Below, in pieces: positions 1 to 5,392 of a stretch of 5,392 bases of DNA (its first letter is position 1; each line of letters starts with the position of its first letter). Under the pieces are notes generated by a model. The model searched no databases. It worked only from the letters and a program-made list of their open reading frames with translations, and was not told the DNA's origin. The stretch is from JBHJHK01 sp050330975. Its GTDB lineage: Bacteria; Pseudomonadota; Gammaproteobacteria; Competibacterales; Competibacteraceae. The position numbers and the translations under genes were made by a program. The stretch spans positions 1 to 5,392 of the forward strand of contig JBHJHK010000309.1 in assembly GCA_050330975.1 (NCBI GenBank), in the 5' to 3' direction.

Positions 1-819
1 CAGACTGGTTTCGAGCCCCGTGGGCTGGGTGACGACTGTCACCACTTGGCTGGGTAGGGCGATCAAAGCGAGGTTGGGAAACGCCCACAACGCCCAAGCC
101 TCCCGGGCGCCCAAGGGCGGTAGCCCCAGACCCTCGGCAAAGGCCCAGGGCGCCAGGGATATCTTCTGCCACACCAACCCCTGGGGTCCCGGGGCCGTCG
201 GCGATCCCAGGGGGGCCAGCACCGACCCAGCGGCCAACTTCCAGTTGGCCTCCACCTCCAGCCATTCGTCCACCACCAGCGTCGTGGCGTTGGCAAACCA
301 CGGCTCCAAGGTGGGCAAGCCGGCCCCAGGGAGGGCAAAGGGAGGAGGACCATGGGGATCGAGGTTGACCCAGATCACCGACCCCCAGGTCTTCACTGCC
401 ACCGACAACAGCCGCTCCGGCACCATCCCCAAATACTGGTGGGCATAGCGCTGGGATTCCTCCAACTCGGCGGTGGCGATCACCCGGCGGTCGCGGCTGT
501 AGCCGCAGGAGGTGTAGGAACACTTGGTCTTCACCCCCCGTTGGCACTGGGCGGGAATGGTGCGACAGCCCCCGTGTTGGGCCTTGTTAAAGCGCCCCAG
601 CAAGCGGCCATCAACCGCCCGTTGGACGTGGATGCCGTGATCCCCCACGGTGTAGGGCAGCAGATCCCCCGCCTCGGGGATCTGCTGGGTGAGGCCCACG
701 GCCACCCACGCCGCGGTCCACAACGCCCGGTCTTCCCCATCGGCAAACTCCTTGGTCCGGTAGGCCGCGGCCTGCAACGCCGCGCCGTCCCGGGGGGCTT
801 CCAGGGTCGAAGTGGCCAT
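1..819 (-). CDS. Rieske oxygenase alpha-subunit-like protein lacking metal ligands (partial, 3' end outside window)
   Basis: The frame is open from ATG 819-817 to the left edge, giving 273 residues with the C-terminus missing. The fold signature is that of a ring-hydroxylating/N-demethylating Rieske oxygenase alpha subunit: a Rieske-like domain at residues 31-115 (W..VG...IP..GD, then FN..QHGG at 77-84 and KCSYTSCGYS at 99-108), and a catalytic domain with an ANWKL motif at 191-195 and WAFPN at 245-249. The usual CxH reads A80-Q-H82 and the usual CxxH reads C100-S-Y-T103, so one Cys and one His are lost. Without gaps, the usual NWK..EN..E.YH....H stretch has Gly205 and Pro210 where the two iron-binding histidines belong. 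The frame is intact, so I infer a pseudoenzyme rather than a pseudogene. The start lies 6 nt after the hydrolase stop with GGAG in the gap, implying translational coupling. The partner oxygenase and its reductase are not in the window. The family call is firm; the role is unknown. Confidence 0.85.
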   Translation of the reverse strand, partial: MATSTLEAPRDGAALQAAAYRTKEFADGEDRALWTAAWVAVGLTQQIPEAGDLLPYTVGDHGIHVQRAVDGRLLGRFNKAQHGGCRTIPAQCQRGVKTKCSYTSCGYSRDRRVIATAELEESQRYAHQYLGMVPERLLSVAVKTWGSVIWVNLDPHGPPPFALPGAGLPTLEPWFANATTLVVDEWLEVEANWKLAAGSVLAPLGSPTAPGPQGLVWQKISLAPWAFAEGLGLPPLGAREAWALWAFPNLALIALPSQVVTVVTQPTGLETSL

Positions 820-825
820 GGCTCC
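820..825 (-). promoter_or_regulatory. Ribosome-binding site in the 6-nt gap before the Rieske-like gene
   Basis: Between the hydrolase TAG (828-826) and the ATG at 819 the coding strand reads GGAGCC. The GGAG sits only 2 nt from the ATG, which is too close for optimal initiation. A second GGGAG lies inside the last codons of the hydrolase, about 12 nt upstream of the ATG. The arrangement suggests reinitiation or coupling by ribosomes finishing the upstream gene rather than independent loading. Confidence 0.5.
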
Positions 826-3558
826 CTAGGTCTCCCGCCCCTTGGTTTGGCGGTGCATGGGCGGGTCGTAGTCGGCCCGGCCCCGGTGGACGTAGGCTTC
901 CTTGGGGGGCGGCGGCAACGGCCCGTCCTGCATAAAGCGGTTGAGGACGTTGGCCGTCAGCTTGGAGATGTTGTTGTCGCAGTTATTCCACGGCAGCGAA
1001 CCGCAGTAGGCGATGGAGCTAAAGGCAAAGCAGGCGCCGCCGTTGGGGGTCTCGTGGTAGGCGATGTCGGAGCGGACCCGGGGGTGCTGGGTGCCGTCCA
1101 AGCCCTGCTGGTTGAAGCCAAACTCCTCCATGACCAACAGATAACCCTCGGTGTGGCGTCCCGCCGAGGTGGCCACCACCAGGATGTGGGGCGGGGAGCC
1201 CAGCATGGTGTCCACCCCGTCCAGCTCGGTGCCGGCGGCACCGCCCCCCACCAGGCCGAAGTTGCCCAGCTTTTCGTCGTAGGCGATGCCCTCAAAGGCC
1301 CAGGCCACCCGGGGGTCGTTGCTCTCGTAGGTGCGGGTGTAGTAAGAGGAAATATCGAAACCCTCGGCGAACATCCCCGTGCCCGCCACCGACTGGAGAT
1401 AGCGACCCCGGTAGCGCCACATGCCCCCCAACTCGCCGGTGCCCTGGTGGTAGTACTCCCCAGGATCGGCCCGCCAGGTGCGAATCCCCGACTCGCAGCG
1501 GCGCATCTCGGTCATAATGCCCCGGCCCTTGCCGTCATAGGCCGGGTGGAAGGAGTGGATCCAGTACCAGGCATCCGCCCCCATGTACATCAACCGCCCC
1601 CCCTGCTGGGTGTAGTTGTGCAACGCGTCCAGCTGGGAGCCGCTGTTGTGCTCGGGGTGGGAGCCGGTGATGACCACGTTGTACTGCTCGAGGCGGGCCA
1701 AACCGTCGTAGGCCACGTCCTCGTCGGTGATGCAGTCGTATTGATAACCCATGGTCTCCAGCCAGTAGATCATGTGGAGATCCGCCGGGTATTGCCACGG
1801 GGCCTGCATCAAAAAGTGGTCGTACTTGGGCCGCATGCTCAAGATGGGGCGAAGCCGCGAGGACAAGGCGATCCCGCTGCCGTCGGTGTGGGTGTCGTAG
1901 CACGAGCCGCCGTACTCCCGGTGCTCGCTCAAGAACATGTTCTGGTCTTGCATGATGGGCACCCGGTATACCAACAGCTCCGCCCCGCCGGCGTTGTTGG
2001 CCAAGTGCTCGTTGGCGTAGGCCATGTAGCTGATGGTGGGCACCATGTAGGCGATCTTGGCCGTGGCCTTGCCCAATTCTGGCACCACCCAAAAGGGAAT
2101 GTAGTCTTCGTCCCCCTCGGGGGTGGTGAGCTTGGCGGCGTAGAAGGCGCTGCTTTGGTTGGCCGGCACCGTCCATTCGAAGTCCACCTGCCAGCGGGCG
2201 TCGTCGAGATCGTCGTCGTGGAAGTGGATGGCGCCGTACTCCTTGGGGGCGTGCTTCCAGTCGAAGTTGTGGCCGGAGAAGTTGTGACCGGTCATCCCCC
2301 GGGTGGGGCAGTTCACCAAAGACAAGTCGTAGAGGTAGGGCCCCCGGTCTTTGACCACCAGGGTGTCGATGCCCACCGAAAAATCCCAGGAACCGACGAT
2401 ACACTCCGACAACGGCCCCGTGGGACCGCTGTGGCGGCGCTCGGTGAGCCCGGGCTGGGCGCCGAGTTTCATGGTCTCGATTTCCTGGCGGGAGAGGGCC
2501 CGGCTGCAGAGGCGGGGGCTATCGATCTTGCCGTTGTAAAAGCAATCCATGACGATCCCCGCCGGCACCGAGGCCTTGGCCTGGGGGCCGTTGTCAAAGC
2601 CCCCGGTGCTGGCGGCCACGGCGAAGGGCACATCGGGGTGGTGCTCCACCTTGATCCCCAACCGCTCGCTCACCGGCGGGATCTCCGGATCCAGGGCGTA
2701 GACGATCTGGGGCTCGTGGTACAACACCGCCACCCCGGTGACGGCATCGTAGGTGCCGGCGACAAAGTGCCAGGCGTGGTCGCGGATGGGGGCGCCGGTG
2801 GTGATCCGTCGCTCGTTGATCCTGAGCTCCAAGCGGCCCTGCTCGTCGATGAACAGACCAAAGCCCTTGTTGTTACACCACTTGCCCATGATGGCCTGGG
2901 CTCCGTGGCGCCAGTACTTGGGGTGGGTCTTGGGGGTGGTGGGCCAGATCCAGGCCTGGAGGGTAAACGAATCCAACTGCAAATTGGGGCGGTCCTCTAA
3001 ATAGCCGTAGGAGCCGCTGTAGATGGTCTGCCGGCGCCCGGGATAGCTGCCGTTACAGGCGGCGTTCACCGGTTTTTCGATGAGCCCGGGGCCCCGGGGG
3101 TTAGTGTCGGCGTGGATCATCTGGACGATGTCCACTTGGTACTTAGCCGGACCGTCGCAGTTGACGTAAAAGCGGATGGTCTTCCCCGGGTTGACCCCGA
3201 ACAGATCGGCGTAGCCCGTCAAGCGCATGGGGGCGGTGGGCTTTTTCACCGCCCGGGGGCTGGGGGCCGCAGCGGGGGTCAAGGCCTGGCCCCGGGGGCC
3301 GGGGGCCGCCGCTGCGCTGGGCTTGGTCGACGAGGCCAGCAAATCCTGGGAGACGGCGTTGAAGGTCGACGCATCCATGGCCAAATAGGGGGCCACGGCC
3401 GGGTCGTCGGGGCTCTTGGCCTCCCGGCCCAGGGCGGTGAACAGCCGCTGGACGGCGGCGAAGCGGTCGCCGTCTTGTTGTTGCAACGCCCGCTCGGCGG
3501 CCTCGGCGCGCCGTCTGAGGGCTTCGAGTTCGGCTTGTAAATCGTCTCTACTCGCCAT
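826..3558 (-). CDS. dmfA2: N,N-dimethylformamidase large (beta) subunit homologue; alternative reading from an internal ATG
   Basis: This is the downstream module of the fused frame, 910 residues from ATG 3558-3556 if made separately. It hydrolyses small formamides, classically DMF to dimethylamine plus formate, in the cytoplasm. In order: coiled coil (about 5-30), helical stretch (30-75), Ala/Pro linker (about 75-110), family start RLTGYADLFGVNPGKTIRFYV (from 111), a concanavalin/LamG-like beta domain (about 190-360; AWIWPTTP, WHFVAGTYD, FYNGKIDSPRLCSRAL), then the catalytic domain. Against my memory of the Paracoccus enzyme, the Fe3+ ligands Tyr399, Tyr440 and Glu521 match Tyr514 (MAYANE), Tyr554 (SCYDTH) and Glu636 (GSHPE). 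Catalytic His519 and Glu657 match His634 and Glu778 (TELD). The known enzyme is about 762 residues, so the first 110 or so here are extra. A GAGAGG lies 11 nt upstream of this ATG. The family call is very secure; the natural substrate could be another N-alkylformamide. Confidence 0.9.
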   Translation of the reverse strand: MASRDDLQAELEALRRRAEAAERALQQQDGDRFAAVQRLFTALGREAKSPDDPAVAPYLAMDASTFNAVSQDLLASSTKPSAAAAPGPRGQALTPAAAPSPRAVKKPTAPMRLTGYADLFGVNPGKTIRFYVNCDGPAKYQVDIVQMIHADTNPRGPGLIEKPVNAACNGSYPGRRQTIYSGSYGYLEDRPNLQLDSFTLQAWIWPTTPKTHPKYWRHGAQAIMGKWCNNKGFGLFIDEQGRLELRINERRITTGAPIRDHAWHFVAGTYDAVTGVAVLYHEPQIVYALDPEIPPVSERLGIKVEHHPDVPFAVAASTGGFDNGPQAKASVPAGIVMDCFYNGKIDSPRLCSRALSRQEIETMKLGAQPGLTERRHSGPTGPLSECIVGSWDFSVGIDTLVVKDRGPYLYDLSLVNCPTRGMTGHNFSGHNFDWKHAPKEYGAIHFHDDDLDDARWQVDFEWTVPANQSSAFYAAKLTTPEGDEDYIPFWVVPELGKATAKIAYMVPTISYMAYANEHLANNAGGAELLVYRVPIMQDQNMFLSEHREYGGSCYDTHTDGSGIALSSRLRPILSMRPKYDHFLMQAPWQYPADLHMIYWLETMGYQYDCITDEDVAYDGLARLEQYNVVITGSHPEHNSGSQLDALHNYTQQGGRLMYMGADAWYWIHSFHPAYDGKGRGIMTEMRRCESGIRTWRADPGEYYHQGTGELGGMWRYRGRYLQSVAGTGMFAEGFDISSYYTRTYESNDPRVAWAFEGIAYDEKLGNFGLVGGGAAGTELDGVDTMLGSPPHILVVATSAGRHTEGYLLVMEEFGFNQQGLDGTQHPRVRSDIAYHETPNGGACFAFSSIAYCGSLPWNNCDNNISKLTANVLNRFMQDGPLPPPPKEAYVHRGRADYDPPMHRQTKGRET

Positions 3559-4812
3559 GGAAGCGTTTGCCTCTCGAGATCGAAGGGATGAAGATAGGAC
3601 GCCCCCACCGGTCACCGCAGCTTGACTCGGGGGGGCGGCGATGGGGAAGGAGCGCTGGAAGCGCCGTTGGAAGTCGGCCCACCAGGCGGTGGTGGGCACG
3701 GCGGTGGCCCTCGCCTCGGGGGACTTGGCGAACAGGCCGAGGAATTTCTCCACCAGTCCCGCCAGGCCGTTGGGCAAAAACAACACCACCAGAATGAACA
3801 CGCTGCCGAGGAAGATCAGCCAGGTCTGGCGGAACTCGTCCCCGACGTAGCTCTGCATGGCGTTGATCAAAAAGGCCCCGCTGGCGGCCCCCAACAACGA
3901 AGCCCGACCCCCCACCGCCGCCCAGATCACCATGGAAATGCTGAAGCTGAGCTCTAGAGCTGTGGGGGAGACGTACTGGGTGATCATCACCCACAAAAGG
4001 CCGGCGCAGGCGGCGATAAAGCCCGATATGGCGAATAACACCACCTGGTAGAAGGCGACGTTGTAGCCCAAAAACCGCGCCCGCTCGGCGTCTTCGCAGA
4101 TGGCCTGGATGATGGTGCCGAACTTGGTGGTCATCAAAAACAGCGCCCCCAAGGTCAAGGCCGCTAGCACCCCGACGCACAGCCAGTAGGCCGTGGAGGT
4201 GTAGGGATCCACCTCAAAGCCCATGAACTGGAAGTAACCCGGGGGGGAAATGCCGTTAAAACCGGCGGTGAAGGGCTGCATGTCGTAGGCCATGTTGTAC
4301 CAGGCGGCGCACATGGCCAAGGTCATGATGGCGACAAACACCCCGGCCACCCGGGCTTGGAACATCACAAAGCCAAAGGCGATGAAAAATCCCGTGGGCA
4401 CCGCCAACGCCAACAATAAACCCACGGGGGTCGACCAAAAGGGCTGCCACAAAAGGGGCAGCTCCGTGAGCTCGTTGGTGAGCATAAAGCTCGGGATGGG
4501 GTCGTACTCCGGGTCCTGGAACTGCATCTGCATGGTCATGGCCATGCCGTAGGCGGCCAGGCCAAAGGCGATGCCCTGGCCCAAACTCAAAATGCCGCCA
4601 TAGCCCCAGATCAAGCTCACCGAGACGGCCAGGAGGGCGTAGACACAGTACTGGGAGATCTGGTTGAGCAAAAACAGATCGTCCACCGCCAGGGGCAACA
4701 GGGCCAAAAGCCCAAAGGCGCCGCCGTAGACGGCCCACTTGAAACCGCTATGGTGATAGAGATTGGTTACCACAAAGGCGCTCTCTGCCGGCGAGTTGTG
4801 CAATGGCGCCAT
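826..4812 (-). CDS. Apparent fusion: UrtC/LivM-type amide/urea ABC permease joined in frame to DMFase large subunit
   Basis: One open frame encodes about 1328 residues from ATG 4812 (a TTG at 4815 directly precedes it). Residues 1-360 are a branched-chain-amino-acid-family permease closest in pattern to urea permease UrtC and the formamide/short-amide permease FmdE. The evidence is about nine hydrophobic membrane segments, the GYGGILSLGQGIAFGLAAYG stretch near 70-89, the UrtC-like TELPLLWQPF near 116-125, the cytoplasmic coupling-loop region EDAERARFLGYN near 240-251, and VIWAAVGGR near 296-303. The permease core ends near LPNGLAGLVEKFLGLF (346-361). A non-membrane linker of about 57 residues follows, then Met419, where the hydrolase module starts (described under 826-3558). 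In this permease family the C-terminus is expected in the cytoplasm, so the fusion would tether the hydrolase at the inner face of the transporter. No binding protein, second permease or ATPases are in the window. A C7 tract at 3629-3635 leaves open that these are two overlapping genes. Confidence 0.65.
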   Translation of the reverse strand: MAPLHNSPAESAFVVTNLYHHSGFKWAVYGGAFGLLALLPLAVDDLFLLNQISQYCVYALLAVSVSLIWGYGGILSLGQGIAFGLAAYGMAMTMQMQFQDPEYDPIPSFMLTNELTELPLLWQPFWSTPVGLLLALAVPTGFFIAFGFVMFQARVAGVFVAIMTLAMCAAWYNMAYDMQPFTAGFNGISPPGYFQFMGFEVDPYTSTAYWLCVGVLAALTLGALFLMTTKFGTIIQAICEDAERARFLGYNVAFYQVVLFAISGFIAACAGLLWVMITQYVSPTALELSFSISMVIWAAVGGRASLLGAASGAFLINAMQSYVGDEFRQTWLIFLGSVFILVVLFLPNGLAGLVEKFLGLFAKSPEARATAVPTTAWWADFQRRFQRSFPIAAPPSQAAVTGGGVLSSSLRSREANASMASRDDLQAELEALRRRAEAAERALQQQDGDRFAAVQRLFTALGREAKSPDDPAVAPYLAMDASTFNAVSQDLLASSTKPSAAAAPGPRGQALTPAAAPSPRAVKKPTAPMRLTGYADLFGVNPGKTIRFYVNCDGPAKYQVDIVQMIHADTNPRGPGLIEKPVNAACNGSYPGRRQTIYSGSYGYLEDRPNLQLDSFTLQAWIWPTTPKTHPKYWRHGAQAIMGKWCNNKGFGLFIDEQGRLELRINERRITTGAPIRDHAWHFVAGTYDAVTGVAVLYHEPQIVYALDPEIPPVSERLGIKVEHHPDVPFAVAASTGGFDNGPQAKASVPAGIVMDCFYNGKIDSPRLCSRALSRQEIETMKLGAQPGLTERRHSGPTGPLSECIVGSWDFSVGIDTLVVKDRGPYLYDLSLVNCPTRGMTGHNFSGHNFDWKHAPKEYGAIHFHDDDLDDARWQVDFEWTVPANQSSAFYAAKLTTPEGDEDYIPFWVVPELGKATAKIAYMVPTISYMAYANEHLANNAGGAELLVYRVPIMQDQNMFLSEHREYGGSCYDTHTDGSGIALSSRLRPILSMRPKYDHFLMQAPWQYPADLHMIYWLETMGYQYDCITDEDVAYDGLARLEQYNVVITGSHPEHNSGSQLDALHNYTQQGGRLMYMGADAWYWIHSFHPAYDGKGRGIMTEMRRCESGIRTWRADPGEYYHQGTGELGGMWRYRGRYLQSVAGTGMFAEGFDISSYYTRTYESNDPRVAWAFEGIAYDEKLGNFGLVGGGAAGTELDGVDTMLGSPPHILVVATSAGRHTEGYLLVMEEFGFNQQGLDGTQHPRVRSDIAYHETPNGGACFAFSSIAYCGSLPWNNCDNNISKLTANVLNRFMQDGPLPPPPKEAYVHRGRADYDPPMHRQTKGRET
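3570..3575 (-). promoter_or_regulatory. Possible internal ribosome-binding site for a separate DMFase large subunit
   Basis: The coding strand reads GAGAGG here, 11 nt before the ATG at 3558. The spacing is slightly long but workable. It supports independent or additional translation of the hydrolase module even though the permease frame reads straight through. Confidence 0.4.
3629..3635 (-). repeat. C7 homopolymer in the permease-hydrolase junction
   Basis: There are seven consecutive C on the coding strand (G7 on the plus strand). Adding one base would shift the permease tail into a frame that reads on for about 26 codons and ends at TAG 3550-3548. That stop sits inside ATGGCGAGTAG, so the permease would end overlapping the hydrolase start by 11 nt, a common layout of coupled operon genes. 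The tract could be a sequencing error site or a real slippage site. Confidence 0.8.
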
Positions 4813-4822
4813 CAAAGGCGCC
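4805..4822 (-). promoter_or_regulatory. Perfect inverted repeat around the permease start codon
   Basis: GGCGCC at 4805-4810 and GGCGCC at 4817-4822 are separated by 6 nt. In the mRNA, the loop and the edge of the stem hold the UUG and AUG start codons at 4815 and 4812. No Shine-Dalgarno sequence is visible upstream of them. The hairpin could mask initiation, or the true start could be the GTG at 4773, which has GAGAG about 8 nt upstream. The pairing is visible; a regulatory role is inference. Confidence 0.4.
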
Positions 4823-4861
4823 GGCGTTCTGGGGTGGGGAAAAGCCGCCGTGAACCCCTAC

Positions 4862-5311
4862 TCAGGTCACTGTCCAATTGTCGTTGCGGCGCTTCCAGCC
4901 CTCGTTGAAGTGCTCGGGGTAGCCGTCGGTCTCGTCCATCTCTTCAAGGCGCATGAGGAAGATGTCGTGCTGGGGGTCGTGTTCGTTGTCGTAGACCTTG
5001 TCGTTGACAAACTCCGGCGGTACCCCGCGGACCCCCGACAGACGGCCGATGCGCCATTCCCGCTCGGGGACGGTGCAGATCACCACCAACTTGCCCTTGC
5101 CGTTGGCGGGCATGGCCGCCCGCATGCGGATCAACACCCGGTTGAGGAGCAGGTCCTCGTGGATGCCCCCCGAGATCTCCGTGGTATCGCCGGGGGTGGC
5201 ACAGCGCAAAATGGAACAGCCCGCCACGCCCTTCATGGACTCGATACACGCCTTGTGTTCGGCGATGATGCGCTCTCGCTCGGGGGTGCCCTTTTTGGGA
5301 ATGCTGATCAT
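4862..5311 (-). CDS. dmfA1: N,N-dimethylformamidase small (alpha) subunit homologue
   Basis: The gene encodes 149 residues and is soluble, with no signal peptide or membrane segment. In characterised DMFase a small subunit of about 132 residues pairs with the large subunit and is needed for the active heteromer. From memory of the Paracoccus small subunit, the matching parts are a helical RERII-type N-terminus (11-16), the GKLVVI...EREW block (73-86), and DPQHDIFLMRLEEM (112-125), which parallels EEAMHAVFLRRIEDV in the known protein. The middle is divergent, and there is a polar C-terminal tail of about 24 residues (126-149). I chose ATG 5311 because GGAG lies 8 nt upstream; an in-frame TTG at 5344 would add 11 residues without a comparable site. 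It is first in the operon, 49 nt before the permease start, and is separated from its large subunit by the permease. The alignment is recalled, not computed, so confidence is moderate to good. Confidence 0.7.
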   Translation of the reverse strand: MISIPKKGTPERERIIAEHKACIESMKGVAGCSILRCATPGDTTEISGGIHEDLLLNRVLIRMRAAMPANGKGKLVVICTVPEREWRIGRLSGVRGVPPEFVNDKVYDNEHDPQHDIFLMRLEEMDETDGYPEHFNEGWKRRNDNWTVT

Positions 5312-5319
5312 GGCAAACG

Positions 5320-5323
5320 CTCC
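5320..5323 (-). promoter_or_regulatory. Ribosome-binding site of the DMFase small-subunit gene
   Basis: The coding strand has GGAG 8 nt before the ATG at 5311. This is the best-placed Shine-Dalgarno sequence in the window and decides the start over the in-frame TTG at 5344. Confidence 0.75.
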
Positions 5324-5364
5324 AAGGATATAGCGTGTATGCAAAGGCGTTGAATGGCAAGCCG

Positions 5365-5382
5365 GGGCCCCGGCGGGGGCCC
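5365..5382. repeat. GC-rich inverted repeat (7-bp stem, 4-nt loop) upstream of the operon
   Basis: GGGCCCC at 5365-5371 pairs with GGGGCCC at 5376-5382 around GGCG. Neither strand has a T-run after it, so it is not a standard intrinsic terminator. It lies about 55 nt upstream of the small-subunit ATG and could be a leader structure, the 3' end of an upstream transcript, or chance in GC-rich DNA. Confidence 0.5.
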
Positions 5383-5392
5383 TGTGACGGTC

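Noticed and set aside
1..819. Calling the Rieske-like gene a pseudogene
   Set aside because: The frame is uninterrupted for 273 codons, has a coupled start, and aligns to the family without gaps around the lost ligands. This fits a pseudoenzyme better than a decayed gene.
1535..2404. 289-codon minus-strand frame within the hydrolase
   Set aside because: It is an overlapping alternative frame of the DMFase catalytic domain, Arg/His/Gly-rich and without family resemblance.
352..3000. 882-codon open frame on the plus strand
   Set aside because: It is antisense to the DMFase large subunit, whose family motifs are unmistakable. Its translation is a Gly/Val/His/Pro-rich string with no recognisable domain, typical of a shadow frame in GC-rich coding DNA.
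4763..5353. 196-codon plus-strand frame opposite the small subunit
   Set aside because: It is the mirror of the small-subunit gene, with no motif and no ribosome-binding site that stands out.
5327..5355. TATATC with TTCAAC 16 nt upstream as a sigma-70 promoter
   Set aside because: Both boxes are weak, and the start point would fall on the ribosome-binding site of the small-subunit gene, leaving no usable leader.
5365..5382. GC hairpin as an intrinsic terminator
   Set aside because: There is no T-run on either strand after the stem, so it is kept only as an inverted repeat.

Overview
The window is a high-GC bacterial segment in which every supportable gene lies on the minus strand. It reads, in transcription order (right to left), as one short-amide uptake and hydrolysis operon. 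I cannot assign a genus. Composition (GC-rich, frequent GGG, CCC and TTG codons) and gene content only point to a high-GC bacterium. There are no RNA genes, CRISPR arrays, insertion sequences or phage genes.

Layout in transcription order. (1) 5392-5312 is a short leader with a GC hairpin and a clear GGAG ribosome-binding site. (2) 5311-4862 encodes a 149-residue homologue of the N,N-dimethylformamidase (DMFase) small subunit. (3) After a 49-nt spacer, one uninterrupted reading frame of about 1328 codons (4812-826) encodes first a UrtC/LivM-type ABC-transporter permease (urea/short-amide type). It then continues, with no stop, into a complete DMFase large subunit that has a coiled-coil N-terminal extension. 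All five metal-ligand and catalytic residues I know for the family are present. (4) Six nucleotides later, 819 down to the window edge encodes a protein with the layout of a Rieske oxygenase alpha subunit. It has lost two of the four [2Fe-2S] ligands and both mononuclear-iron histidines, so it looks like a pseudoenzyme.

Working together, the permease would help import a small amide (formamide, N-methyl- or N,N-dimethylformamide, or a relative). The two DMFase subunits would hydrolyse it to formate and an amine. The Rieske-like protein may be a structural or regulatory partner of an oxygenase encoded beyond the left edge, perhaps acting on the released methylamine. The points most worth checking are the apparent permease-hydrolase fusion, which hinges on a C7 tract and an ATG/TAG overlap that could make it two genes, and the ligand-free Rieske oxygenase homologue.
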